Shown here piece by piece: positions 41,449 to 52,100 of a stretch of 64,000 bases of DNA. The notes beneath the pieces were generated by a model. The model ran no database searches. It was not told the DNA's origin and saw nothing but the letters and a program-made list of their open reading frames with translations. Origin of the DNA: Jiangella alkaliphila (GTDB lineage Bacteria > Actinomycetota > Actinomycetes > Jiangellales > Jiangellaceae); NCBI RefSeq assembly GCF_900105925.1, contig NZ_LT629791.1:6852001-6916000 (forward strand). The letters are read 5' to 3'. The translations under genes and the position numbers were made by a program. Each line of letters begins with the position of its first letter. Position 1 is the first letter of the stretch.

Positions 41449-42381
41449 GTGAAACCACGATTCGCCATCATCGCCGCCAGCGTCTTCGTCGGCGCAGGCG
41501 TCGCCGCGGCACCGGCCGCGAGCTCGACGCCGGCCACCCCGGACATCCCCGAGGTCCGCGCCGCCGCGTCGTCGACCTTGCCCTGCAGCATCGAAATGTC
41601 GATCATCGGCGCCGGAAGGTACCGAGAGATCCGCGTGAGCGACACGACAAGCCCGCGCACCGTCACCGACTTCGGCGAGGTGCCCGGCGGACGCTCGGTC
41701 CGCTCGTTGGCCACCGGCCACTTCCACGCCGACTTCGGCTTCAAGCTCCGCTACCACTTGGGCAACACCTCGACCTCACTGTTCAGCCTCTCCGCTCGCG
41801 ACGACGAGGACAGCAAAGAGATCACCGTCACGTCCATGGGTCGCGGCTGGGGCGGCTTCCGACGCCTGGTGTCCTCTGGGGAGGCCGTGGAATCCACCAG
41901 CCCCGTGAGCCTCTACGGTCTGCACGACAACGGATCGATCTACCGCTACCGGGTCGCCGCCGGCGCAGGCGGACAGCGAGTGGTCACCGGCGCCGGATCC
42001 GTCGCCGGATTCTCCGACCTGAAGACCATCGCGTTGATCGGTGTCACCTCGAGTTACCACGCACTCCTGGCCAACACCACCTCGGGTCAGCTCGTCGTGA
42101 TCAAGATCCCGACGACGTCGACGATGACCGCCACCCGGACCGTGATCAGGACCCGCACCTGGCAAGGGTTCGAGCACCTCGCAGTGGCGGACTGCAGCGA
42201 AGGCTCGACCAACGTCCTGGTCGGCATCGACCACGACACGTCATCGGCCTACGCCTACTCGATGGCGTTCCTGAAGAACACCACCAGCTCGATCCTGGGC
42301 CACGGGCAGGTCGCCGGCTCCTGGCCGTGGCTGGTCTTCACCAGCCTGCACGAGGAGGGGAACCCGCCTCAGGGCGCATAA
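41449..42381 (+). CDS. Secreted tachylectin-like propeller protein
   Basis: 310 residues from GTG 41449, eight bases after GGGGAGC. A signal peptide (AIIAASVFVGAGVAAAPAAS, cleavage near 27) is followed by an all-beta protein with repeated segments such as VSLYGLHDNGSIYRYRVAAG that recall tachylectin-2-like lectin blades. No catalytic motif. Possible role in carbohydrate binding, but the family match is weak. The 220 bp before it hold nothing I can name. Confidence 0.65.
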   Translation: MKPRFAIIAASVFVGAGVAAAPAASSTPATPDIPEVRAAASSTLPCSIEMSIIGAGRYREIRVSDTTSPRTVTDFGEVPGGRSVRSLATGHFHADFGFKLRYHLGNTSTSLFSLSARDDEDSKEITVTSMGRGWGGFRRLVSSGEAVESTSPVSLYGLHDNGSIYRYRVAAGAGGQRVVTGAGSVAGFSDLKTIALIGVTSSYHALLANTTSGQLVVIKIPTTSTMTATRTVIRTRTWQGFEHLAVADCSEGSTNVLVGIDHDTSSAYAYSMAFLKNTTSSILGHGQVAGSWPWLVFTSLHEEGNPPQGA

Positions 42382-42409
42382 GGCAGCAACGAGCGATACG
42401 GCGAGTCGA

Positions 42410-43396
42410 TCAGATGGTGATGGCGATCTTTCCGCGCACCTCGCCGGCTTCGAGGCGGCGCATCGCGTCCTGGACCTGGTCGAGCGGGTAGGTCCGGTCG
42501 AGGCTCGGTGTCACGGTGCCCGCCTCGAGGAACTCGGTGATCCGCTCGAGGTCGCTGGCGCGCTCCTTGGAGACGTAGAAGGTCAGGCGTTGACGGACGA
42601 ACGGCGAGAGGGCGGTCGCCCGCAGGGAGCGGCCGATGCCGATGATGCTGCCGCCCTCTTCGCCGCCGGCGAGGACGGCCGTGCCGGTGGGGGTGAGCGC
42701 TCGGCGCAGCCGCGACAGCGAGGCGCCGCCGGCGATGTCGAGGATGAGGTCGTAGCGGTGCGCGTCGTCGGCGAAGTCCTGCCGGGTGTAGTCGAGGACG
42801 CGGTCGGCGCCGAGGCTGCGCACGAGGTCGGCCTTCGAGGCGCTGCACACGCCCGTGACCTCCGCACCGAGCGCCTTGGCGAACTGCACGGCATAGCTGC
42901 CGACGCCGCCGGACGCGCCGGTGATCAGCACCCGCTGCCCGGCCGCGAGGTGGCCGACATCGGTCAGGCCCTGCAGGGCGGTGAGCGCGGACACCGGCAC
43001 GACCGCGGCCTGGTCGAAGGAGAGGCCGGCCGGCTTGTGGGCGAGCTTGTCCTCGCGGGCGGCGGCGACCTCGGCGAACGAGCCCTTGGCGATGCCGAAC
43101 ACGTCGTCCCCCGGGGCGAACCTGGTGACCTCGGGACCGACGTCGACGACGGTGCCGGCGACGTCGAGCCCGGGCACGGGGTTCCGGGGCCGGCGGAGCC
43201 CGACGGCGAGCCGCACGGCGTACGGCTTGCCCGTCATCAGGTGCCAGGTCCCTCGGTCCAGGCCGGCGGCGTGCACCTGCACCAGTACCTCGTGGGCGGC
43301 GATCTCGGGCCGCGCGACCTGGGCGAGATGGAAGACGTCGGTGGAGCCGTAGCCGTCCTGCACGATCGCCCGGTGCGTCGTTGCGGTGGTGGACAT
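42410..43396 (-). CDS. Medium-chain NAD(P)-dependent oxidoreductase (quinone-reductase type)
   Basis: 328 residues from ATG 43396. A GroES-like N-terminal domain (LVQVHAAGLDRGTWHLMTGK, PGLDVAGTVVDVGPEVTRF) lacks the catalytic zinc ligands, and the Rossmann motif is ITGASGGVGSYAVQFAKALG. This subgroup reduces quinones or enones with NAD(P)H. Divergent from a TetR gene with tandem palindromes between, so probably induced by an electrophile. Confidence 0.9.
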   Translation of the reverse strand: MSTTATTHRAIVQDGYGSTDVFHLAQVARPEIAAHEVLVQVHAAGLDRGTWHLMTGKPYAVRLAVGLRRPRNPVPGLDVAGTVVDVGPEVTRFAPGDDVFGIAKGSFAEVAAAREDKLAHKPAGLSFDQAAVVPVSALTALQGLTDVGHLAAGQRVLITGASGGVGSYAVQFAKALGAEVTGVCSASKADLVRSLGADRVLDYTRQDFADDAHRYDLILDIAGGASLSRLRRALTPTGTAVLAGGEEGGSIIGIGRSLRATALSPFVRQRLTFYVSKERASDLERITEFLEAGTVTPSLDRTYPLDQVQDAMRRLEAGEVRGKIAITI

Positions 43397-43446
43397 GGGT
43401 GCGCCTCTCTGACGAGGTGGCGTTCCCGTGTGCCCGGCAGCGCCTT

Positions 43447-43482
43447 CGTACTTAGTACGGGTACGCTACCGTACTAAGTACG
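43447..43482. promoter_or_regulatory. Tandem TetR operators in a divergent promoter
   Basis: Two 13-bp palindromes, CGTACTTAGTACG (43447-43459) and CGTACTAAGTACG (43470-43482), with centres 23 bp apart; together they form one larger inverted repeat of 14-bp arms around GTACGCTA. They lie 24 bp before the TetR start and 51 bp before the oxidoreductase start, so one site set could repress both. Confidence 0.75.
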
Positions 43483-43505
43483 AAATTACGATGGCCAGGA
43501 GAGAT

Positions 43506-44195
43506 ATGTCCGTACCGCTCGACGATCGCCGGCAGCGATCCGCCCGGCTCACCCGTGAACGCGTGTTGCGCAGCGCCGTGGCGGTCGCCGACGCGGCGGG
43601 GGTCAGATCGCTGACGATCCGATCGCTCGCCCAGGAGCTCGGCGTCAAACCGATGACGGTCTACCACTACGTCGCCAACAAGGACGAGATCCTGGACGGC
43701 ATCGTCGACGTCGTCCACGGCGAGATCGACCTGCCGATACCGGGCAACGACTGGCGTTCGGAGATGCGCCGGCGCGCGCACTCCGCCCGCCGGGTACTCA
43801 GGCGCCACCCCTGGGCGATCGGGCTCATGGAGTCGCGCACCAGTCCCGGCCCCGCGACGTTGCGCCACCACGACGTGACCATCGGCACTCTGCGCCGGGC
43901 CGGCTTCTCGGTCGAGCTGACCGCCCACATCTACGCCCTGCTCGACAGCTACGTGTACGGGTTCGCGCTGCAGGAGGCGTCGTTGCCCTTCGACGGCCAG
44001 GAGACCGTCGCCGAGGTCGCCGAACCGATGATGCAGCGGTTTCCCACCGGGGAGTATCCCCACCTCACCGAGATGGCGACCGAGTTCGTCCTCCAGCCCG
44101 GCTACGACTTCGGCGACGAGTTCGAGTTCGGGCTCGACCTCATCCTCGACGCGCTCGCCGGCTCGGTACCCGCCGGCGGCACATCGCCTGAGTGA
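43506..44195 (+). CDS. TetR-family regulator (TetR_C_1 type)
   Basis: 229 residues from ATG 43506, chosen because AGGAGAG lies directly upstream; an ATG at 43491 lacks a ribosome site. HTH at about 14-62 ([40 protein letters not shown]). The C-terminal part with [20 protein letters not shown] is that of actinobacterial TetR proteins related to TetR class regulators of drug or electrophile response. The 3' end overlaps the convergent NTF2-like gene by 94 bp. Confidence 0.91.
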   Translation: MSVPLDDRRQRSARLTRERVLRSAVAVADAAGVRSLTIRSLAQELGVKPMTVYHYVANKDEILDGIVDVVHGEIDLPIPGNDWRSEMRRRAHSARRVLRRHPWAIGLMESRTSPGPATLRHHDVTIGTLRRAGFSVELTAHIYALLDSYVYGFALQEASLPFDGQETVAEVAEPMMQRFPTGEYPHLTEMATEFVLQPGYDFGDEFEFGLDLILDALAGSVPAGGTSPE

Positions 44196-44632
44196 TCGGG
44201 CGGCGCGCCCGTCAGCGGCGCGGTGTCCAGGTACTTCACCTCGTCGACGCGCTCGGCGAAGCGCCAGCCATCGGGGGTGCGGCGGTAACGGTCGTGGTAG
44301 ACGGAGTAGTTGAGGTGCGATGCGCCGTCGCGCAGGCCGCCGAAGCTCAGGACGTACGCGCGCCCGGTCGCCGTGTCGCCGTCGAGCCGCACGATGCCGG
44401 GGTGGGTGGCCTGCAGCAGGTAGTTCCACAGCTCCCCGAGCAGCCGCTCGATGCCGGCGCGGATCTCCGCGCGCCCGGCGAACTCGACGCCGACGGCGGG
44501 GACGCGCCAGACGGCGTCGTCGGTGAACAGTGCGGCGAAGCGGTCGTAGTCGCGCATCATGCCGGCGTCGGTGAACTCGCCGCGCAGCGCCTCGATCTCG
44601 ACCCGGTCGGCGGCCGCATGGAGGTCGCTCAT
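44102..44632 (-). CDS. NTF2-like/SnoaL-like protein
   Basis: 176 residues from ATG 44632. The cone-shaped fold opens [25 protein letters not shown], then [20 protein letters not shown] and a C-terminal [20 protein letters not shown]. It overlaps the SDR gene by ATGA, so both are one unit. About 30 residues at the C-terminus ([19 protein letters not shown]) are read from the strand opposite the TetR gene and may be a non-functional extension. Confidence 0.82.
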   Translation of the reverse strand: MSDLHAAADRVEIEALRGEFTDAGMMRDYDRFAALFTDDAVWRVPAVGVEFAGRAEIRAGIERLLGELWNYLLQATHPGIVRLDGDTATGRAYVLSFGGLRDGASHLNYSVYHDRYRRTPDGWRFAERVDEVKYLDTAPLTGAPPDHSGDVPPAGTEPASASRMRSSPNSNSSPKS

Positions 44633-45375
44633 CGCGACTCCCCCGACAGCCAGTCGGCGAAGGACGGGCCGGCGAGGACGGCGTCCGGGCCGGGCAGGAT
44701 CGCGCCTGCCTCGTACAGCACGTCGTCCGCGTCAGGAGAGCTGACGCCCTCGATGCGGACGGCGGAGCCGTTGCGGGCCGCGACCAACGCGGCGAGGTCG
44801 ACGACCTTCTCCACGCGCGGGCCGGCGACCTCCGTCATGGCGGGCGCCTCGTCCGCGGTCGCCAGGCGGGCGACGGTCTCGGCGGCGGCGCGGGCGGCGA
44901 CCGGCCGGCGGACGGTCCTCGCGACATGGACGACGTCGCCCTGGCGGCCCCAGCCCATCATCGGCTCGACGAACTCGTGGAAGAGGTCCGAGCGCACGAC
45001 GCTGACGGGGATCGGCCCGGCCTGCCAGGCCCTCTCCTGCTCGAACTTGGCGGCGCCGTAGCCGGTGGTGAGCCGGTCCACGCCGATGATCGACACCACC
45101 ACGACGCGGCGCACGCCGGCCTGTTCGGCCTCGCGCCGCAGGTTGGCCACCGACGTCCGGAAGAAGGCGGCGGCCTGCTCGCGGTCCGGCGACGGCCCGG
45201 TGGCGGCGTCGACGAGGACGTCCGCCCCCGCCAGCGCCGCGGCGAGACCGTCGCCGGTGATGACGTCCACGCCCGTGCCGCGCGAGAGCGGCACCGGGTC
45301 GTGCCCGGACGCCTTCAGGACGTCGACGATGTGCTGGCCGAGGCGGCCCGTGCCGCCGGCGACTGCGATCCTCAT
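44629..45375 (-). CDS. NmrA-like atypical SDR (NAD(P)H-binding)
   Basis: 248 residues from ATG 45375. The Rossmann motif GGTGRLG is at residues 7-13, and GAGVRRVVVVSIIG-type strand EQAGVRRVVVVSIIGVDRLT and YGAAKFEQERAW resemble NmrA/ubiquinone-binding-like SDRs. In ECF41-type loci an oxidoreductase/epimerase of this kind is the usual regulated partner of the sigma factor, which is encoded divergently 58 bp away. Confidence 0.86.
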   Translation of the reverse strand: MRIAVAGGTGRLGQHIVDVLKASGHDPVPLSRGTGVDVITGDGLAAALAGADVLVDAATGPSPDREQAAAFFRTSVANLRREAEQAGVRRVVVVSIIGVDRLTTGYGAAKFEQERAWQAGPIPVSVVRSDLFHEFVEPMMGWGRQGDVVHVARTVRRPVAARAAAETVARLATADEAPAMTEVAGPRVEKVVDLAALVAARNGSAVRIEGVSSPDADDVLYEAGAILPGPDAVLAGPSFADWLSGESR

Positions 45376-45433
45376 GTCTGCTCCTTCGATGCGGGTACGT
45401 AGCGTTGACGGAGCGCGACGGAGGAAGGTAACG

Positions 45434-46306
45434 GTGGAGGATCTGACCGGGCGGTTCGAGGCGCACCGCGGGCACCTGCGGGCGGTGGCGTACCGCATGC
45501 TGGGGTCGCTGAGCGAGGCCGACGACGCCGTGCAGGAGACCTGGCTGCGCCTCAGTCGCTCCGACGTGAGCGACGTGCGCAACCTCGGCGGCTGGCTGAC
45601 CACGGTCATCGGCCGGATCTGCCTGGACCTGCTGCGCTCACGCGCGTCGCGGCGGGAGGAGCCGCTGGACGTCCGCATCCCCGACCCGATCATCGCCTCG
45701 GCCGACGGAACCGACCCCGAGCAGGAGGCGGTGCGGACCGACTCGGTCGGGCTGGCGCTGCTGGTGGTCATGGACACGCTGTCGCCCGCCGAGCGGCTCG
45801 CCTACGTGCTGCACGACATGTTCGCGGTGCCGTTCGACGAGATCGGCCCGATCGTGGGCCGCTCGAAGGACGCGGCGAAGATGCTGGCCAGCCGCGCCCG
45901 CCGACGCGTCGAGGACGCCAACGCGGTCCCCGACACCGACCTCCCCCGCCAGCGTCGGGCCGCCGACGCCTTCCTCGCCGCAGCCCGCGGCGGCGACTTC
46001 GACGCGCTCGTCGCCGTCCTCGACCCGGATGTCGTGCTCCGCGGCGACTTCGGCGACTTGCGGCCGTCCGAGCTGATCCGCGGCGCCCGCAACGTCGCCG
46101 AGGGCGCGGTCCGTTTCGCCGAGGCCGCTCTGCACTCCCGCCCGGTGCTGGTCAACGGCGTGCCGGGGCTGGTCACCGCCCCGGACGGGCAGCCACTGTC
46201 GGTCATGGCGTTCACCGTCCGGGGCGGCCGGATCACCCAGATCGACGTCCTCGCCGACCCCGCTCGCCTGGGCCGGCTCGACCTGACGGCGTTCGGCTCG
46301 CCATGA
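45434..46306 (+). CDS. ECF sigma factor with C-terminal SnoaL-like domain (SigJ/ECF41-like)
   Basis: 290 residues from GTG 45434. Region 2 (about 5-70) is FEAHRGHLRAVAYRMLGSLS, then EADDAVQETWLRLSRSD; region 4 (about 105-165) is LSPAERLAYVLHDMFAVPFD with EIGPIVGRSKDAAKMLASRA. The last 110 residues form a SnoaL-like domain (FLAAARGGDFDALVAVLDPD) that in ECF41 factors replaces a separate anti-sigma factor. Divergent from the SDR/NTF2 unit, its likely target. Confidence 0.9.
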   Translation: MEDLTGRFEAHRGHLRAVAYRMLGSLSEADDAVQETWLRLSRSDVSDVRNLGGWLTTVIGRICLDLLRSRASRREEPLDVRIPDPIIASADGTDPEQEAVRTDSVGLALLVVMDTLSPAERLAYVLHDMFAVPFDEIGPIVGRSKDAAKMLASRARRRVEDANAVPDTDLPRQRRAADAFLAAARGGDFDALVAVLDPDVVLRGDFGDLRPSELIRGARNVAEGAVRFAEAALHSRPVLVNGVPGLVTAPDGQPLSVMAFTVRGGRITQIDVLADPARLGRLDLTAFGSP

Positions 46307-46313
46307 TGGTGGC

Positions 46314-46754
46314 GTGCTCCCCGCTGCAGGGCAGGCCGCGGTCCGATGGATTCGTGCGCGTCCGGGCCACATCATCGATCTCTTCGTCTACGTCGTCGTC
46401 CTCAACCTCGCGATCGAATACGTCCCCTCGGTCATCAGCGAGGGCTTCACGCTCTCCCTGCTGACCGCGGTCCTGCTCAAGCTCGCCCTGGAAGTCGTCA
46501 TCGCCGTCAAGGGGAGCATCGTCGCCAGGTTCCACGCGGCGACGACGCGGCGCGGCAAGGTCGTCGCCGCGTTGTCGTTGTGGGTGGTCGCGGCCGGGAG
46601 CAAGCTCGTCGTCCTCGAGCTGGTCGACCTCGTCTTCGGCGACGCCGTGAGCCTGGGCGGCTTCATCCCGGTGACGTTGCTCGTCCTGGCCCTGCTCGCG
46701 TCCCGAGCCGCCGTCCGCGCTCTCCTCGACGACGACGGCGTCCGAGACGTCTAA
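46314..46754 (+). CDS. Four-helix membrane protein
   Basis: 146 residues from GTG 46314, seven bases after the sigma-factor stop. Four hydrophobic helices (IIDLFVYVVVLNLAIEYVP, TLSLLTAVLLKLALEVVIAV, VVAALSLWVVAAGSKLVVLE, IPVTLLVLALLASRAAVRA). No family recognised. Ends overlapping the tautomerase stop by four bases. Confidence 0.75.
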   Translation: MLPAAGQAAVRWIRARPGHIIDLFVYVVVLNLAIEYVPSVISEGFTLSLLTAVLLKLALEVVIAVKGSIVARFHAATTRRGKVVAALSLWVVAAGSKLVVLELVDLVFGDAVSLGGFIPVTLLVLALLASRAAVRALLDDDGVRDV

Positions 46755-46993
46755 TCGACGACGGCGGCCGGCTCGTGCCCCAGATTCGACAGGACGGACG
46801 AGCGGCTGGAGTCCTCCGACGCCAGCACGCCGCCGTTGGCGACGTCGTCGGGCTCGATGTGCTCGAAGGCGATGCGGACGTCGCCCGGCCGCGCCCCCAG
46901 CTCGGCGACGGCGGCCTCGGTGACGGCGGCCGCGAAGGCGCGCTTCTGCTCCACGGTGCGCCCGCGCAGCAGCTGGACGGTGATGCTCGGCAT
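46751..46993 (-). CDS. 4-oxalocrotonate tautomerase family protein
   Basis: 80 residues from ATG 46993. After removal of Met the mature chain starts with Pro (PSITVQLLRGRTVEQKRAFA), the catalytic N-terminal proline of the family, and R11-like and later VRIAFEHIEPDDVANGGVL fit. Last gene of the kdu-type operon, 14 bp behind the aldehyde dehydrogenase; may isomerise a keto acid intermediate. Confidence 0.87.
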   Translation of the reverse strand: MPSITVQLLRGRTVEQKRAFAAAVTEAAVAELGARPGDVRIAFEHIEPDDVANGGVLASEDSSRSSVLSNLGHEPAAVVD

Positions 46994-47007
46994 CGGAATC
47001 AGTCCCT

Positions 47008-48504
47008 TCAGAGAGCGGTGATGACGGTCTTGAGCTCGGTGAAGTCGTCCAGACCGAACGAGCCGAGCTCGCGGCCCCAGCCGGACTCCTTGAACCCGCC
47101 GCGCGGCAGCACGACGTCGTCGGCGTGCCAGGTGTTGAGCCAGACGGTGCCCGCACGCAGCGCCGAGCCGGCCCGGTGCGCCCGCGCGACGTCCCGGGTC
47201 CAGACGCCGGCGGCGAGGCCGTAGCGGGTGTCGTTGGCCAGCCGGAACACCTCGTCCTCGGAGTCGAACGGGACGGCGGTGACGACCGGGCCGAACACCT
47301 CGTTGCGCTGGATCTCGGCGTCCTCGGCGACGTCGGTGAGCAGCGTCGGCTGCATGAAGAACCCGGTCTCCAGCCCGCGCCCGCCCCCGGCGAGCGCGCG
47401 CGCCCCGTCGCGCAGACCACCCTCGACGAAGCCGAGCACCATCGACTGCTGCTCCTCGGTGATCAGCGGCCCCATGTCCGTCGCCGGGTCGAAGCCGTTC
47501 CCGAGCCGGGTGCCCCGGGCGATCGCGGCCACGCCGGCGACGACCTCGTCGAACGCCGACCGCTCGACGTAAAGGCGCGAGCCGTTGACGCAGCACTGGC
47601 CCTGGTTGAAGAAGCCGGCGTGCGCGGACCCCGCGATCGCCGCGGGCAGGTCGGCGTCGGCGAAGATGATGTTCGGCGCCTTGCCGCCCAGCTCCAGCGA
47701 CACCTTCTTGAGGTTGCCGGCCGCGGCCTCGACGATCTTCTTGCCGACCGCGGTCGAGCCGGTGAAGGCGACCTTGTCGACGCCGGGGTGACGCACCAGC
47801 GCGGCGCCCGCGTCGCCGTAGCCGGGGACGACGTTGAGCACGCCGGGCGGGAACCCGGCCTCCAGGAACAGCTCGCCCAGCCGCAGCGCGGACAGCGGGG
47901 TCTGCTCGGCCGGCTTCAGCACGACGGTGTTGCCGGCGGTGACCGACGGGATCACCTTGAAGCAGGCCATGAGCAGCGGGAAGTTCCACGGCACGATCCC
48001 GGCGACGACGCCGACCGGCTCGCGCACGGTGTAGGCGAAGTACGGGGCGTCGGCCGACATCGGGATGGTCGTGCCCTCGATCTTCGTCGCCCAGCCGGCG
48101 AAGTAGCGGAACAGCTCGGCGGCCGTCGCGACGTCACCGTCCCGGGCTCCGGCGAACGGCTTGCCGTTGTCCAGCGTCTCCAGCTGGGCCAGCTCGTCGG
48201 CGTGCTGGTCGATCAGCTCGGCCATCCGCCACAGCAGCCGGGCCCGCTGACGAGGTGTGGTGCGCCGCCACGCCGACCCCGGCTCGAACGCCGCCCGGGC
48301 GGCGGCCACCGCACGGTCGACGTCCTCCTCGCCGCCGTGGGCGACCCGGGCCAGGACGGTGCCGGTCGCCGGGTCGAGCGTCTCGAAGGTGCGGCCGGAC
48401 GCCGCGGCCGTCCAGACGCCCCCGATCAGCAACGGGCGCTCGGCCGCGATGAACTCGGCGACGGCGGGCAGCAGGTGGTCGCGGGTGGCATCGGTCGTGG
48501 TCAT
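47008..48504 (-). CDS. NAD(P)-dependent aldehyde dehydrogenase
   Basis: 498 residues from ATG 48504. Complete ALDH: VPWNFPLLMACFKVIPSVTA, VLKPAEQTPLSAL, FTGSTAVGK cofactor loop, general base E271 in LELGGKAPN and the nucleophile C305 in FFNQGQCC. In this operon a sugar-acid aldehyde such as 2,5-dioxopentanoate or a uronate-derived semialdehyde is a reasonable substrate, not proven. 28 bp after the ABC permease gene. Confidence 0.92.
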   Translation of the reverse strand: MTTTDATRDHLLPAVAEFIAAERPLLIGGVWTAAASGRTFETLDPATGTVLARVAHGGEEDVDRAVAAARAAFEPGSAWRRTTPRQRARLLWRMAELIDQHADELAQLETLDNGKPFAGARDGDVATAAELFRYFAGWATKIEGTTIPMSADAPYFAYTVREPVGVVAGIVPWNFPLLMACFKVIPSVTAGNTVVLKPAEQTPLSALRLGELFLEAGFPPGVLNVVPGYGDAGAALVRHPGVDKVAFTGSTAVGKKIVEAAAGNLKKVSLELGGKAPNIIFADADLPAAIAGSAHAGFFNQGQCCVNGSRLYVERSAFDEVVAGVAAIARGTRLGNGFDPATDMGPLITEEQQSMVLGFVEGGLRDGARALAGGGRGLETGFFMQPTLLTDVAEDAEIQRNEVFGPVVTAVPFDSEDEVFRLANDTRYGLAAGVWTRDVARAHRAGSALRAGTVWLNTWHADDVVLPRGGFKESGWGRELGSFGLDDFTELKTVITAL

Positions 48505-48532
48505 CGAGGGCGCCTTTCTGCACAGGAGAGAG

Positions 48533-49524
48533 TCATTTCAGGACCGCCACCTTCGAGCGGTCGATCGTCACGGTGACGGCGACGATGATCAGCAGGCCGT
48601 AGAAGATCGGTTCGAAGCCGGCGTCGACGCCGATCAGCGAGAGGCCGACGCGCAGCAGCACGACGATCAGCGCGCCGACGACGGTGCGGAACAGGCCGCC
48701 GTGGCCGCCGGTGATCGCCGTCCCGCCCACGATCACCGCCGCGACGGCGGGCAGCAGCAGGCTGTCGCCGAGCGTCGGCGCACCACTGAACGTGCGCGCG
48801 ACGAGCAGGACGCCGGCCAGCCCGGCGCAGGCGCCGGAGATCGCGAACGCCGCGATCTTCACCTGGCTCACCGGCAGTCCGGCCAGCCGCGCCGCCGGCT
48901 CCGCGTGCCCGATCGAGGACACCCAGCGGCCGAACGGGGTGAACTTCAGCACCGCACCCAGCACGGCGACGACGCCGAGCGCGACGAGGATCGCGCTGGG
49001 CACGCCACCGACCCGGGTGAACGCCCAGCGCAGCGCGCCGAGGTCGGTGACGGCGATGGTGCTGGCGCCCGAGAACGCCAGCGCCAGCCCGGTCCACAGC
49101 GACATCCCGCCGAGCGTGACGATGAACGACGGCACCCGCGCGGCCACGTGGATCCAGCCCTGCACGGCGCCCGCGGCCGCGCACACCAGCACGACCGGCA
49201 CGACCACTGCGCCGGACATCGTCGGCACCCACAGCGCGGTCAGCACCGAGGCCAGCGACGCCAGCGCGCCGATGGACAGGTCGATGCCGCCGCACAGGAT
49301 CACCACGGTGATCCCGATGGCCAGCACCATCAACGGCGCAGCGGAGTCGGCCATGGTGGTCAGGCTGCGCTGGGTCAGCAGGTCGGGGTTGCGCAGCGAC
49401 AGCAGGACCAGCAGGGCGCCGAGGATCAGCAGCGGCATGAACCGGACCAGCTCGCGGCGCACGCGGCTCGGCCCGTCCGGCGCGGGCGGCCCCGCCGACG
49501 TGACCTCGGGCGCGGTGTCGGTGC

Positions 49525-49528
<4 letters not shown>
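48533..49528 (-). CDS. Ribose-type ABC transporter permease (second permease)
   Basis: 331 residues from ATG 49528, overlapping the ATPase stop in ATGA. Eight to nine hydrophobic helices, with GGIDLSIGALASLASVLTAL and AVIVGGTAITGGHGGLFRTV, the signature segments of RbsC/AraH-type permeases (BPD_transp_2). Together with the other permease it would form a heterodimeric channel. Confidence 0.9.
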
Positions 49529-51038
<1,510 letters not shown>

Positions 51039-51042
<4 letters not shown>

Positions 51043-52100
51043 TTCACCACCCCCAGCCGATGCCGGACCGGCCACGTCGCGGCGGCCACCGCGACGACGA
51101 CGATGACGCCCTGGACCGCCTGCTGCGCGTACGGGCTGACGCCGGCGAGGATCAGCCCGTTCTGCAGGACCGTGAGGACGAACACGCCGATCATCGACTG
51201 CAGGACGCCGCCCCGCCCGCCGACCAGCAGCGTCCCGCCGATCACCGCCGCCGCGATGGCGGAGAAGTTCAGCCCGCTCCCCGCCGTGACGACGCCGGAG
51301 CCCAGCTGCGCGGACGCCATGACGGCGCCGAGTCCGTAGAACGCGCCGGCGACGGCGAACGCGGCGGTCTTGTACCGCGCGACCGGGACGCCGGACAACC
51401 GCGCGATGTCCTCGGCGCCGCCGATCGCGTACGCGTACCGGCCGACCCGCGTGTAGCGCTGGATCAGCCAGCCGGCGAGGACGGCGCCCGCCGCGACCCA
51501 GCTGGCCACGGCGAACCCGAGGAACTTCGACGACGCCCAGCCGCTCAGCCACGCGTCCTCGACGATCGGCCGCTCGCCGGCGAACAGGATCGTCGCCACG
51601 CCCAGCCCGATCGCGTAGACGCCCAACGTCGTCAGGAACGACGGGATCCGCAGGCGCGTCGACAACAGCCCGCTGGCCAGCCCGAACACCGCGCCCAGCG
51701 CCACCGTCGCGGCCACCCCGAGCACGCCGAGGTCGAGCCCGGTGCGCGAGTTCGCCACCAGCAGCGCGACCGTGAGCGCGCAGGCGCCCACCACCCCCTC
51801 GACGGACAGGTCGATCGCGCCGAGCAGCAGCACGAACGTCAGCCCGACGGTGATGACGGCCAGCACCGCGGCCGCGTCGACCACCGCGACCAGATTGTCG
51901 AGGCTGCGGAACTGCGCGTCGAGGACCGAGAACACCAGGATCATCAGCACCAGCGCGGCCAGCGACGCCGTCGTCTGGACGGCGTCGGTCCCGCTCGGGC
52001 GCCAGTTCAGACGCGAGCGTCCGCCCGCCGCCGGCGCCGGTCCCCGCGTGGGGGCCGGGCCGGCGGCGGCGCGCGGCTGAGCCGTGTCGGGCGACGTCAT
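51039..52100 (-). CDS. Ribose-type ABC transporter permease (first permease)
   Basis: 353 residues from ATG 52100. A Pro/Ala-rich N-terminus of about 40 residues precedes eight to nine helices, including GAIDLSVEGVVGACALTVAL and AVIGGTLLVGGRGGVLQSMI. One-base overlap with the stop of the binding-protein gene (TGATG). Confidence 0.92.
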
